Origin: JALCLA01 sp965653565
GTDB taxonomy: Bacteria; Pseudomonadota; Gammaproteobacteria; Xanthomonadales; Xanthomonadaceae
Direction: 5' to 3'
NCBI GenBank assembly: GCA_965653565.1
Contig: CBFHAI010000001.1
Location: 62,001 to 126,000 of the forward strand
DNA: 64,000 bases
A model generated the notes under the pieces. That model ran no database searches and had not been told where the DNA came from. It saw only the letters and a list, made by a program, of their open reading frames with translations. Position numbers and translations under genes: made by a program. Shown here piece by piece: positions 16,871 to 25,406 of the stretch (position 1 is the stretch's first letter; each line of letters starts with the position of its first letter).

Positions 16871-17469
16871 TTACGTGCCTGGATTCAGCGCGCGCGCCGA
16901 TGCAATCAGCGCCTCGAGTTGCCCCTTGCTGTCGAACTCGGCCGCCGCCGCGCGGATGGCCTGCAGGTCCGCGTCGGGATTTTGTGCAAGAAGTTGCTGG
17001 ATGTCCGCGAGATCGGAAAGTCCGCCCGCATAAGTTTGAGCGCCACGAGATCTTCGATGGTCACGCAACGCAAGGAACTCCCGGCCATTGCTTCGGCGCG
17101 GGCGATCGCGACCGGTGCGGGCGTCGCCACGAAACGATGAGGATTTCGGAAGTTCACCACTTCGACGACATCGATCGACTCGGGCGCTTCGGCGTGTGGC
17201 GCGCGGACCGTGAGGAGTCCGCCGATCGGATCATCGTCCTCGGGCAACCGCAGGTCGGTTTCAAAGCCACTCGCTTCCAGCGCGGACTGCAATGCCTTCA
17301 ATTGCGTGCGCGGGTTGACAGCAACCGCAAGGTCGATGTCCTCGGTGCCGCGTGCGTAGCCGTGCACCGCAAGCGCTGCGGCGCCGATCATCGCGCACTC
17401 GAAACCGAGCCGTCCGGCCTCCTCGGCGACTCGCTCAGCGAGTGCGAAGGTCGCGTCAGGATTTAGCAT
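16871..17469 (-). pseudogene. frameshifted nucleotidyltransferase (AbiEii/MNT-like fold)
   Basis: The first part (17469 down to about 17033) is a nucleotidyltransferase-fold protein: ECAMIGAAALAVHGYARGTEDIDLAV contains the G-A/S and D-x-D metal-binding pattern, and VTIEDLVALKL is the typical late motif. The natural continuation, YAGGLSDLADIQQLLAQNPD, lies in the next reading frame and ends at 16871. One extra T inside CTTATG (a17032-a17033 on the plus strand) would join the two. The intact product would be about 199 residues. The gene may be decayed, or the base may be a sequencing error. The plus-strand sequence between this gene and the transporter has no other frame I trust. Confidence 0.75.
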
Positions 17470-17611
17470 CCTGGCCCATCTTGCGCAGCAGCTGTCCGCG
17501 ACGGCCGAGTTCGAGCGCGAACAGAACCCGCTCTCGGGCAGAGGCGGGATTGTTTTGCGGAACGAACGGGGCGCTCGCGCTGCGTCGGCGGGAAGGGATG
17601 TTCGCGCTCAT
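17456..17611 (-). CDS. small protein upstream of the nucleotidyltransferase
   Basis: A 51-residue basic peptide (MSANIPSRRRSASA...) ends 14 bases inside the nucleotidyltransferase start. Its second half ARERVLFALELGRRGQLL resembles the short helical partners often encoded just before AbiEii-like nucleotidyltransferases, which is why I accept it. I do not recognise a named family. The start at 17611 is the only ATG that gives this short form; an upstream ATG at 17647 is also open. Confidence 0.45.
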   Translation of the reverse strand: MSANIPSRRRSASAPFVPQNNPASARERVLFALELGRRGQLLRKMGQDAKS

Positions 17612-17643
17612 GGAGCTAGCCTGCGGGCCGTGGTCGGGCGGCG

Positions 17644-17808
17644 TCAAGACCGATAAATCTCGTCGGGAGATTCCTCGTTGATGCCGCGGGTGGCGCGGCG
17701 TCGCGCCACTTCGCCCGCGGTCAATTCCGCGACCGAGATCCGCGCGTCACGGCGCGCAAGTTGCGCTCCGACGCAAACCGCCCATGACTTCCGATCTACA
17801 GCTGTGTG
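17644..17808 (-). pseudogene. possible 3' remnant of an unknown gene
   Basis: On the minus strand a frame is open from a stop near 17836 to a TGA at 17644-17646. It encodes a plausible helical tail (ISVAELTAGEVARRRATRG then INEESPDEIYRS) but has no ATG, GTG or TTG before that helix. It lies directly upstream of the small protein gene. It could be a truncated member of the same islet or a chance frame in GC-rich DNA. Confidence 0.25.
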
Positions 17809-17919
17809 CGCTTGTTCGCAATCTGTGACAAATCAACGCTTGCCCAACGACTCTTAAACGAGAGTCTCAAGAGTTGTGCAACTCTTTGATCCCCCAGCGG
17901 ATTTCCCCCTGATTTGTTG

Positions 17920-17948
17920 TTGACAGTCGCAGACCCTGAGACTAATGT
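17920..17948 (+). promoter_or_regulatory. promoter of the dcw cluster
   Basis: A consensus -35 TTGACA at 17920-17925 and a -10-like TAATGT at 17943-17948 are separated by 17 bases. The -10 is overlapped by the first MraZ box, which fits autorepression. The mraZ start is 65 bases further on. Confidence 0.6.
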
Positions 17949-17992
17949 GGGTGCCTGCGGGAAATTGTGGTTTTTTGTGGGATTGGGTTGGA
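17946..17992 (+). promoter_or_regulatory. MraZ operator (10-bp-spaced TGGGN boxes)
   Basis: Five TGGGN-like boxes start at 17948 (TGGGT), 17958 (CGGGA), 17968 (TGGTT), 17978 (TGGGA) and 17988 (TTGGA), an exact 10-base period, followed by an extra TGGGG at 17995. E. coli MraZ binds TGGGN repeats with 5-base spacers before its own gene, so this is very likely the autoregulatory site. Confidence 0.8.
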
Positions 17993-18012
17993 ATTGGGGA
18001 GTCAAGGGCGGG

Positions 18013-18459
18013 ATGTTCCAGGGCGAAACGGCAATTACGCTCGACGACAAGGGGCGGCTGGCGATTCCGACCGGCTACCGGGACCTTGTCGCGCGCGATT
18101 GCGGCAATCGGCTGGTCATCACCTACAACCCCTTCGAATCCGGGTCGCTCTATCTGTATCCGTTCCCGGTCTGGGAACGCCTGCGCGATCAGGTCAATGC
18201 GCTGCCCAAGACCAAGAAAACCAACCGCGCGCTGCAGCTCAAGCTGATCGGCGCGGCCGCGATCGTCGAACCCGACGGTGCCGGTCGTATTTCGGTGCCG
18301 GCCAGCCATCGCAATGCGGTGGGGATCGAGAAACGCGCCGTGCTGTTGGGCATGGGCGACAAATTCGAGTTGTGGAGCGAGCAGGCCCACCACGCGCAGA
18401 TCCGGCAGGTCATCGCCGACGAGGATCTGGGCGAGGAACTGCTCGACCTGCAACTGTGA
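18013..18459 (+). CDS. mraZ: transcriptional regulator MraZ
   Basis: MraZ is the ring-forming DNA-binding regulator that opens the dcw cluster and represses it. The 148-residue protein contains two SpoVT/AbrB-like half-domains: FQGETAITLDDKGRLAIPTG near the N-terminus and EPDGAGRISVPASHR in the middle. The ATG at 18013 follows GGGCGGG; the frame is open upstream to 17914 across the operator but that part is not MraZ-like. It ends in a four-base overlap with the GTG start of rsmH. Confidence 0.97.
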   Translation: MFQGETAITLDDKGRLAIPTGYRDLVARDCGNRLVITYNPFESGSLYLYPFPVWERLRDQVNALPKTKKTNRALQLKLIGAAAIVEPDGAGRISVPASHRNAVGIEKRAVLLGMGDKFELWSEQAHHAQIRQVIADEDLGEELLDLQL

Positions 18460-19391
18460 GCGGAGGTGGCGCGGCTTCCACCGCCGCCCACCTGCCGGTG
18501 CTGTACGCCGAAGTCCTGGAGGGACTCGCGGTGAAACCGGACGGGATCTACCTGGATGGAACCTTCGGCCGCGGCGGGCATGCGGCCGGCGTGCTCGGGC
18601 AGCTGGGGCCGCAAGGCCGCTTGCTCGTGATGGACAAGGATCCCGAGGCCATCGCCATGGCGCACGCGCTGTTCGGCGGCGACCCGCGGGTGGCGATCCG
18701 GCGCGGCAGTTTTGCCGCGCTGGGCGATTGGGCCGAAACGGAAGCCGGCCTGGACGGAGTGCTGTTCGATCTGGGCGTGTCTTCACCGCAGCTCGATGAA
18801 GCGCGCCGGGGTTTCAGCTTCCAGAACGATGGACCGCTGGATATGCGGATGGACCCGGACACCGGAGAAAGCGTGGCGCAGTGGCTGGCGCACGCGCAGG
18901 AAAGGGAGATCGCCGACGTGCTGTGGGCCTATGGCGAAGAGCGCATGAGCCGACGCATCGCGCGCGCCATCGTGGCGCGGCGTGCGGAGTCGCCGCTCGA
19001 AACCACGGCGCAGCTGGCCGATCTGGTGGCCGGCGCGATCGGCCGCCGCGATCCGCACAAGCACCCCGCCACGCGCACCTTCCAGGCGCTGCGCATCTTC
19101 ATCAACCGCGAGCTCGACGATCTCGATACCGGTCTGGCCGCTGCGCACGCGCGTTTGAAGGAAGGCGGCCGGCTGGCGGTGATCAGCTTCCATTCGCTGG
19201 AAGATCGCGCGGTGAAGCGTTTCGTCGCCTCGCATGCGAAGCCGCCGGCGGGAAACCGCCGCCTGCCGCAGATCGACGATTTCAAACCCACGCTGCGCGC
19301 GGTCGATGCGATCGTGCCCGGCGACGCCGAACTCGCACGCAACCCGCGCGCCCGCAGCGCCGTGCTGCGCGTGGCGGAGAAACTGGCATGA
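18456..19391 (+). CDS. rsmH: 16S rRNA m4C1402 methyltransferase RsmH
   Basis: RsmH N4-methylates C1402 of 16S rRNA, the same nucleotide whose ribose is methylated by RsmI encoded 3.5 kb upstream. The 311-residue protein shows HLPVLYAEVLEGL, DGTFGRGGHAAGVL (SAM site), GVLFDLGVSSPQLDEA and LAVISFHSLEDRAVK. The GTG at 18456 overlaps the mraZ stop and gives the family's normal length; there is no ATG nearby upstream of the conserved start. Confidence 0.96.
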   Translation: MSGGGAASTAAHLPVLYAEVLEGLAVKPDGIYLDGTFGRGGHAAGVLGQLGPQGRLLVMDKDPEAIAMAHALFGGDPRVAIRRGSFAALGDWAETEAGLDGVLFDLGVSSPQLDEARRGFSFQNDGPLDMRMDPDTGESVAQWLAHAQEREIADVLWAYGEERMSRRIARAIVARRAESPLETTAQLADLVAGAIGRRDPHKHPATRTFQALRIFINRELDDLDTGLAAAHARLKEGGRLAVISFHSLEDRAVKRFVASHAKPPAGNRRLPQIDDFKPTLRAVDAIVPGDAELARNPRARSAVLRVAEKLA

Positions 19392-19687
19392 GCGCGCGCG
19401 CACTCGTGTTCGCCGTGCTGCTGCTGGCCGCGATGGCCAGCGCGGTCGGCGTGGTCTATGCACGCCATCGCCATCGCCAGGCCTTCATCGAGTTTGCCTC
19501 GCTCGAACGCGAGCGCGACGAACTGAATATCGAATTCGGCCGCCTGCAGCTCGAACAGGCCACCTGGGCCGAAACCGGCCGCATCGAACAGGTCGCGCGC
19601 GACCAGCTCGGCATGAAATTCCCGGAAGGCGCCGACATCGTGGTGGTGAAGCCTGATGTGGTGCAGCCCGATGGGGTGCAGCCATGA
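19388..19687 (+). CDS. ftsL: cell division protein FtsL
   Basis: FtsL is a small bitopic divisome protein that works with FtsB and FtsQ. The 99-residue product has one membrane segment (about residues 4-23, LVFAVLLLAAMASAVGVVYA), then a periplasmic coiled coil (about 30-75) with ELNIEFGRLQLEQATWAE, and the typical end QVARDQLGMKFP. Position between rsmH and ftsI, with four-base overlaps on both sides, confirms the call. Confidence 0.95.
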   Translation: MSARALVFAVLLLAAMASAVGVVYARHRHRQAFIEFASLERERDELNIEFGRLQLEQATWAETGRIEQVARDQLGMKFPEGADIVVVKPDVVQPDGVQP

Positions 19688-21492
19688 GAGCGCGCAACCA
19701 GCCGATCAACACGCGCGTGCGGCTCTATGTCGTGATGTCGGTGCTCGCGCTCGGCGCGACCTCGCTGATCGTGCGCGCGGTCGATCTGCAACTGTTGCAC
19801 AACGAGTTCTACCAGCAGCAGGGCGACGCGCGTTTCCTGCGCGAGATCCCGATCCCGACGTCGCGCGGCATGATCACCGATCGCAACGGCGAGCCGCTCG
19901 CGGTGTCGACGCCGGTCGAATCGATCTGGGCCAACCCGAAGGAACTGCTGCAGCACGCCGACAGACTGCCGGCGCTGGCCGAAGCCCTGTCGATGCCGCT
20001 CGAGCCGCTCACCGAGCGCCTGGCGCAACGCGCCGACAAGGAATTCATTTATCTGCGGCGCCACATGAATCCCGACGAGGCCGAGCTGATCCTCGCGCGC
20101 GAGATTCCGGGCGTCTATTCGCAGCGCGAATTCCGCCGCTTTTATCCGGTGGGCGAAGTGATGGCCCATGTGCTGGGCTTCACCAACATCGACGACCGCG
20201 GACAGGAAGGTCTGGAACTGGCGTTCGACGAATGGCTGACCGGCAAGCCGGGTGCCAAGCGCGTGATCCGCGATCGCCGCGGCCGCATCGTCGAGAACGT
20301 CGACCTGTTGCGCGCGGCGCAGCCGGGGCGCGATCTCGGGCTCACCATCGATCGCCGCATCCAGTATCTGGCCTATCGCGAACTGAAGAACGCGCTGCTG
20401 GAAAACCAGGCCTCGTCGGGCTCGATCGTCGTGCTCGACGTGGCCACCGGCGAAATTCTCGCGATGGTGAATCAGCCGTCGTACAACCCGAATTCGCGCG
20501 AAGGCAGCGAACCGTCGTCGCATCGCAACCGTGCGGTGACGGACGTGTTCGAGCCGGGCTCGGTGATGAAGACCTTCACCATCGCCGCGGCGATCGAGAG
20601 CGGCAAATTCACGCCGGAAACGCCGATCGAAACCGCGCCGGGCACGATGCCGATTCCGGGCTATACGATCCACGATTTCAAGAACTACGGCACGCTCACC
20701 GTCACCGGCGTGCTGACCAAGAGTTCCAACGTCGGCGCCACCAAGATCGCGATGACGCTGGCCAACGAGCATCAGCACGATATGTATCGCCGCTTCGGTC
20801 TGGGCGAAGCGACCGGCAGCGGATTCCCGGGCGAATCGGCCGGCGTGCTGCCGGGTCCGGATCAGTGGGGGCCGACGGAAAAGGCGACGATTTCGTACGG
20901 CTACGGGCTGTCGACCACCGCGCTGCAACTTGCGCGCGCGTACGCCGCGATCGGCAATCACGGCCGCATGATCGAGCCGACCTTCGTCAAAGGCGCGAAT
21001 AACCCGAGCGAGCAGGTGATCGATCCGGCGCTCGCCGATCAACTGGTCGGCATGCTCGAAAGCGTCACCGGCGTCGGCGGCACCGCGACGCGCGCCAACG
21101 TGCAGGGCTATCGCGTCGGCGGCAAGACCGGCACCTCGCGCAAGGCCAGCGGCGGCGGCTACGCCGACAAGCGCTACACCGCGGTATTCGTCGGCCTGGT
21201 GCCGATTTCGGCGCCGAAATTCGCGATGGCCGTGGTGATCAACGACCCGCAATCGCACGATGCGGCCGGCCAGCTCGTCTACGGCGGCGGCGCGGTGTCG
21301 GCGCCGGTGTTCCGCCGCGTGATGGACGGCGCGCTGCGCCTGATGGACGTGATGCCCGACGCCGTGCAGCAGTACTACGCCGCCGCCGAGCCCGCGCGCC
21401 TCGACGCGCCGATGGAAGAACCGGCACCGGCCACGGTGACCGAAGAAACCGAATACGTGCCCGATCTGCAACCTGCCGGAGCGGTGCAGTGA
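19684..21492 (+). CDS. ftsI: peptidoglycan D,D-transpeptidase FtsI (PBP3)
   Basis: FtsI cross-links septal peptidoglycan. The 602-residue class B penicillin-binding protein has an N-terminal membrane anchor (about 15-35), a dimerisation domain, and a transpeptidase domain with the three catalytic motifs: SVMK (active Ser293), SSN (from residue 347) and KTG (from residue 481). It partners FtsW, encoded downstream. It overlaps ftsL by four bases and murE by one. Confidence 0.98.
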   Translation: MRARNQPINTRVRLYVVMSVLALGATSLIVRAVDLQLLHNEFYQQQGDARFLREIPIPTSRGMITDRNGEPLAVSTPVESIWANPKELLQHADRLPALAEALSMPLEPLTERLAQRADKEFIYLRRHMNPDEAELILAREIPGVYSQREFRRFYPVGEVMAHVLGFTNIDDRGQEGLELAFDEWLTGKPGAKRVIRDRRGRIVENVDLLRAAQPGRDLGLTIDRRIQYLAYRELKNALLENQASSGSIVVLDVATGEILAMVNQPSYNPNSREGSEPSSHRNRAVTDVFEPGSVMKTFTIAAAIESGKFTPETPIETAPGTMPIPGYTIHDFKNYGTLTVTGVLTKSSNVGATKIAMTLANEHQHDMYRRFGLGEATGSGFPGESAGVLPGPDQWGPTEKATISYGYGLSTTALQLARAYAAIGNHGRMIEPTFVKGANNPSEQVIDPALADQLVGMLESVTGVGGTATRANVQGYRVGGKTGTSRKASGGGYADKRYTAVFVGLVPISAPKFAMAVVINDPQSHDAAGQLVYGGGAVSAPVFRRVMDGALRLMDVMPDAVQQYYAAAEPARLDAPMEEPAPATVTEETEYVPDLQPAGAVQ

Positions 21493-22949
21493 TGGCGCTC
21501 GATCGCCTGCTCGAAGGCTGGGCCGACGCGCCGTCGACGCCGATCGCGGGCCTCACGCTCGACAGTCGCGAGGTGCATCCGGGCACCGCCTTCGTCGCGC
21601 TCGCCGGGGCGGCGACGCATGGCTTGCTACACGCCAAACAAGCGGTGCAGCGCGGCGCCGCCGCGGTGTTGTTCGAGCCGCCCGTGCCGGCCGACATCGC
21701 GCTGCCGGACAACGCCACCGCAGTGCCCGAACTGCGCGCCAGACTCGGCGCGATGGCCGATCGCTTCTACGCACAACCGTCGCGCCGGCTCGGCGTCGTC
21801 GGCGTCACCGGCACCAACGGCAAGACCTCCACCGTGCAACTGATCACGCAGGCCCTGAGCCGTGCGGGCATCGTCGCGGGCAGCATCGGCACGCTCGGCG
21901 CCGGTCTCTACGGCCAGATTGCCGCCGGCGAGCGCACCACGCCCGACGTGATCCGCGTGCACGCGCTGATGGCCGCGATGCTCGATGCCGGTGCCCGCCA
22001 CGTCGCGATGGAAGTGTCGTCGCACGCGCTCGACCAGGGCCGCGTCGATGCGGTGGCGTTCGACATCGGCGTGTTCACCAATCTCACCCGCGATCATCTC
22101 GACTATCACGGCGACATGGCGACCTACGGCGCGGCGAAAGCGCGCCTGTTCGCCGTGCCGAGCCTCGAAGCGGCGGTGATCAATCTCGACGATGCGTTCG
22201 GCCGCGAACTATTCGCCAGCCTGCCATCGCGTCTGCGCAGCATCGGCGTGAGTTCGCGCGGCGCACTCGACGCGCGCCTGCGCGCCGACGATCTCGTGCT
22301 CGATGCCTCCGGACTGAGCTTCGCACTGGTCGAAGGCAACGAACGCGAATCCGTACGCAGTCCGCTGCTCGGCCGCTTCAATATCGACAATCTGCTGGCG
22401 GTGGCCGGTGTGTTGCGCGCAATCGGCTGGCCGCTCAAGCAGGTGGCCGATGCGCTGGAAGAACTCGATCCGGTGCCCGGTCGCATGAGCCGCCTCGGCG
22501 GCGACGGCGGGCGTCCGCTGGTCGTGGTCGACTATGCCCACACGCCCGACGCGCTCGAACAGACGCTGGCGAGTCTGCGCGCGCATACCGCGGGCCGATT
22601 GATCTGCGTCTTCGGTTGCGGCGGCGAGCGCGATCGCGGCAAGCGCCCGCAGATGGCGGCGATCGCCGAGCGTTCGTCCGATGTCGTGATCGTCACCGAC
22701 GACAATCCGCGCGGTGAAGACGGCGATCTCATCGTCGCCGACATCCTCGGTGGTTTCGCCGATCGCAACAGCGTTCGCGTGCAGCGCGACCGCGCTTTGG
22801 CGATCGACCTCGCGGTGCGCGAAGCGACACCCGCCGACACCGTGCTGATCGCCGGCAAAGGCCACGAGCCGTATCAGGAAATCGCCGGCGTCAAGCATGC
22901 GTTCGACGATCTCGATGTCGCTCGCGCCGCACTGGAGCACCGCGCATGA
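21492..22949 (+). CDS. murE: UDP-MurNAc-tripeptide synthetase MurE (meso-DAP adding)
   Basis: MurE adds the third residue to the wall precursor stem. The 485-residue Mur ligase shows LTLDSREVHPGTAF, the ATP loop GVTGTNGKTSTVQ, and the specificity motif DNPR (in VTDDNPRGED), which selects meso-diaminopimelate rather than lysine and so fits a Gram-negative wall. The ATG at 21492 shares its A with the ftsI stop; a GTG at 21489 is possible. It overlaps murF by four bases. Confidence 0.97.
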   Translation: MALDRLLEGWADAPSTPIAGLTLDSREVHPGTAFVALAGAATHGLLHAKQAVQRGAAAVLFEPPVPADIALPDNATAVPELRARLGAMADRFYAQPSRRLGVVGVTGTNGKTSTVQLITQALSRAGIVAGSIGTLGAGLYGQIAAGERTTPDVIRVHALMAAMLDAGARHVAMEVSSHALDQGRVDAVAFDIGVFTNLTRDHLDYHGDMATYGAAKARLFAVPSLEAAVINLDDAFGRELFASLPSRLRSIGVSSRGALDARLRADDLVLDASGLSFALVEGNERESVRSPLLGRFNIDNLLAVAGVLRAIGWPLKQVADALEELDPVPGRMSRLGGDGGRPLVVVDYAHTPDALEQTLASLRAHTAGRLICVFGCGGERDRGKRPQMAAIAERSSDVVIVTDDNPRGEDGDLIVADILGGFADRNSVRVQRDRALAIDLAVREATPADTVLIAGKGHEPYQEIAGVKHAFDDLDVARAALEHRA

Positions 22950-24334
22950 GGCCGATCGTGCTATCCGACGCTGCCGCCTGGTGCGAAGGCCGCCTGGTCG
23001 GCGCCGATGCCGAAATCGGCTCGGTGGCGATCGATTCGCGCAAGGAAATGCGCGGCGCCTTGTTCGTCGCGCTGCGCGGCGAAAATTTCGATGGTCACGA
23101 ATTCGTGGGCCAGGCCGCCGAGCAAGGCGCGTTGGCGCTGCTCGTGTCGCGTCCGGTCGACAGCCCATTGCCGCAGCTGATCTGCGGCGACACGCAAACC
23201 GCGCTCGGCGACATCGCCGCGGGCATCGCCGCGTCGCGCCGCACGCGCGTGCTCGGGCTCACCGGCAGCAACGGCAAGACGACGGTGAAGACGCTCACGC
23301 ACTCGATCCTGGCGCGCGTCGGCCACGCCTACGCCAATCCGGGCAATCGCAACAACGAGATCGGCCTGCCGCTGGCGCTGCTCGATCAACCCGAAGACGC
23401 GCAATACGGAATCTACGAAATGGGTGCGGGGCAACCGGGCGATATCGCGTATCTGGCCGCCATCGCCAGGCCGTCGATCGGCCTGGTCAACAATGTCGCT
23501 GCGGCCCATCTGGAGCGCATGGGATCGCTGCTCGGCGTGGCCGAAACCAAGGGCGCGATCTACGAAGCCTTGCCGGCCGATGGCGTGGCGGTGATCAATG
23601 CCGACGATGCGTTCGCGCCGCTGTTCGCGCAGCGTGCCGGCGCGCGCCGCGTGGTTCGTTTCGGCCTCGAAGGCAGCGCCGATATCCGTGCGGTCGATAT
23701 CGCCGCGAACGCCGATGGCACGCGCTTCCGTTTGCGCACGCCGACCGGCGAAGTACCGGCCTCGATCGCGATCGCCGGCCGCCACAATCTGTTGAATGCG
23801 CTCGCCGCGGCCTCGCTCGCGTTCGCCGCCGATGCGCCGCTCGACGCGATTGCCGAGGGTCTTGCGAATGCCGATCGGGTGCCGGGCCGCCAGACGCCGC
23901 ATCGATTGCCGAACGGCGCGCTGCTGATCGACGACAGCTACAACGCCAATCCCGGTTCCGTCGGCGCCGCCATCGCGACACTGGCGCAGGGTGGCGGCGA
24001 AGCTTGGCTGGTGCTCGGCGACATGCGCGAACTGGGCCACGGCGAACGCCATCTGCATGCCGAAATCGGCGACGCGGCGCGCGACGGCGGTATCCGCCGC
24101 TTGTTCACCGTCGGCCCGCTGAGCGAAGCCGCCAGCCGAGCCTTCGGTCCCGGTGCGCGGCACTACGATTCGCAGGCCGAGTTGATCGAAGCCTTGCGCC
24201 GCGACTTGCTGCAACCGGCCGATGCGTCGAACGTGCGTTGCCTGATCAAAGGTTCGCGCGGCAGCCGCATGGATCGCATCGTCACCGCGCTGCTCGGCGG
24301 TGCCGGCGACAAGGAGGTCGGCCATGCTGCTTGA
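22946..24334 (+). CDS. murF: UDP-MurNAc-tripeptide-D-Ala-D-Ala ligase MurF
   Basis: MurF attaches D-alanyl-D-alanine to complete the pentapeptide precursor, using the dipeptide made by Ddl encoded downstream. The 462-residue protein has VAIDSRKEMRGALFVAL, the ATP loop LGLTGSNGKTTVKTL, the central GAGQPGDIAYLA segment, and LLIDDSYNANPGSV near the C-terminal domain. Its end overlaps the mraY start by 11 bases. Confidence 0.97.
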   Translation: MRPIVLSDAAAWCEGRLVGADAEIGSVAIDSRKEMRGALFVALRGENFDGHEFVGQAAEQGALALLVSRPVDSPLPQLICGDTQTALGDIAAGIAASRRTRVLGLTGSNGKTTVKTLTHSILARVGHAYANPGNRNNEIGLPLALLDQPEDAQYGIYEMGAGQPGDIAYLAAIARPSIGLVNNVAAAHLERMGSLLGVAETKGAIYEALPADGVAVINADDAFAPLFAQRAGARRVVRFGLEGSADIRAVDIAANADGTRFRLRTPTGEVPASIAIAGRHNLLNALAAASLAFAADAPLDAIAEGLANADRVPGRQTPHRLPNGALLIDDSYNANPGSVGAAIATLAQGGGEAWLVLGDMRELGHGERHLHAEIGDAARDGGIRRLFTVGPLSEAASRAFGPGARHYDSQAELIEALRRDLLQPADASNVRCLIKGSRGSRMDRIVTALLGGAGDKEVGHAA

Positions 24335-25406
24335 GTTGGCGCAGTGGCTCGAACGGCTCCACGGCTTCTTCGACGTGTTCAACTACATCACGCTGCGCGC
24401 GATTCTCAGCGCGCTGACGGCGCTCGCCGTGTCGCTGCTGATGGGCCCGGCGGTGATCCGCAAACTCGCCGGCTACAAGGGCGGCCAGCCGATCCGCAGC
24501 GACGGGCCGCAATCGCATTTCTCGAAGGCCGGAACGCCGACGATGGGCGGCGTGCTGATCCTGGCGGCGGTGGCGATCGCCACCTTGCTGTGGGGCAATC
24601 TTTCGAATCGCTATATCTGGATCGTGCTCGGCGTGCTGGTGTCGTTCGGCGTGATCGGCTGGATCGACGACTACCGCAAAGTGGTGCGGCGCGATCCGAA
24701 AGGCCTGCCGGCGCGCTCGAAATACGCGCTGCAATCGCTGTTCGGATTGATCGCGGCGATCGCGCTGTACGTGAGCGCCGACGTACCGGCGGCGACCGAA
24801 TTCTACGTGCCGTTCTTCAAGGCGATCGCACTGCCATTGGGCATCGTGTTCGTCGTCATCGCCTATCTGTGGATCGTTGGATTCTCGAACGCGGTCAACC
24901 TCACCGACGGCCTCGACGGGCTGGCGATCATGCCGTCGGTGCTGGTCGCCGGCGGTCTGGGTGTATTCGCGTATCTGTCCGGCCACGCGGTGTTTTCGGA
25001 GTATCTGCAGATTCCGAAGATTCCCGGCGCGGGCGAACTGGCGATCATCTGCGCCGGGATTTGCGGCGCGGGCCTCGGGTTCCTCTGGTTCAATACCTAT
25101 CCCGCGCAGGTTTTCATGGGCGACATCGGCGCGCTCGCACTCGGCGCGGCGCTCGGGGCGATCGCGGTGATCGTGCGGCAGGAGTTGGTGCTGGTCGTGA
25201 TGGGCGGCATCTTCGTCATCGAAACCTTGTCGGTGATGATCCAGGTCGCTTCGTTCAAGCTCACCGGCCGGCGCGTTTTCCGCATGGCGCCGATCCATCA
25301 CCACTTCGAGTTGAAGGGCTGGCCGGAACCGCGCGTGATCGTGCGCTTCTGGATCATCTCGGTGGTGCTGGTGCTGATTGGCCTGGCCACGTTGAAGGTG
25401 CGCTGA
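24324..25406 (+). CDS. mraY: phospho-MurNAc-pentapeptide transferase MraY
   Basis: MraY transfers the MurNAc-pentapeptide to undecaprenyl phosphate, forming lipid I in the inner membrane. The 360-residue protein has about ten membrane segments and the catalytic aspartate motifs GWIDDYRKV and NLTDGLDGL, plus MAPIHHHFELKGWPE near the end. A strong ribosome site, AAGGAGG at 24311-24317, precedes the ATG at 24324 within the end of murF. The next gene is ftsW, not murD, which is unusual. Confidence 0.98.
   Translation: MLLELAQWLERLHGFFDVFNYITLRAILSALTALAVSLLMGPAVIRKLAGYKGGQPIRSDGPQSHFSKAGTPTMGGVLILAAVAIATLLWGNLSNRYIWIVLGVLVSFGVIGWIDDYRKVVRRDPKGLPARSKYALQSLFGLIAAIALYVSADVPAATEFYVPFFKAIALPLGIVFVVIAYLWIVGFSNAVNLTDGLDGLAIMPSVLVAGGLGVFAYLSGHAVFSEYLQIPKIPGAGELAIICAGICGAGLGFLWFNTYPAQVFMGDIGALALGAALGAIAVIVRQELVLVVMGGIFVIETLSVMIQVASFKLTGRRVFRMAPIHHHFELKGWPEPRVIVRFWIISVVLVLIGLATLKVR

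Larger units (their letters stand above)
17648..18012. other. intergenic region before mraZ
   Basis: Besides the possible gene remnant (17644-17808), this stretch holds a segment with an inverted repeat GAGACTCTC-like pair (TTAAACGAGAGTCTCAAGAGTTGTGCAACTC, about 17854-17884, in which AGTTGTGCAACT is a palindrome), the dcw promoter, and the MraZ boxes. No other gene is seen. Confidence 0.6.

Noticed and set aside
17914..18012. Upstream start for mraZ
   Set aside because: The extra codons cover the MraZ operator and promoter; the canonical N-terminus begins at 18013.
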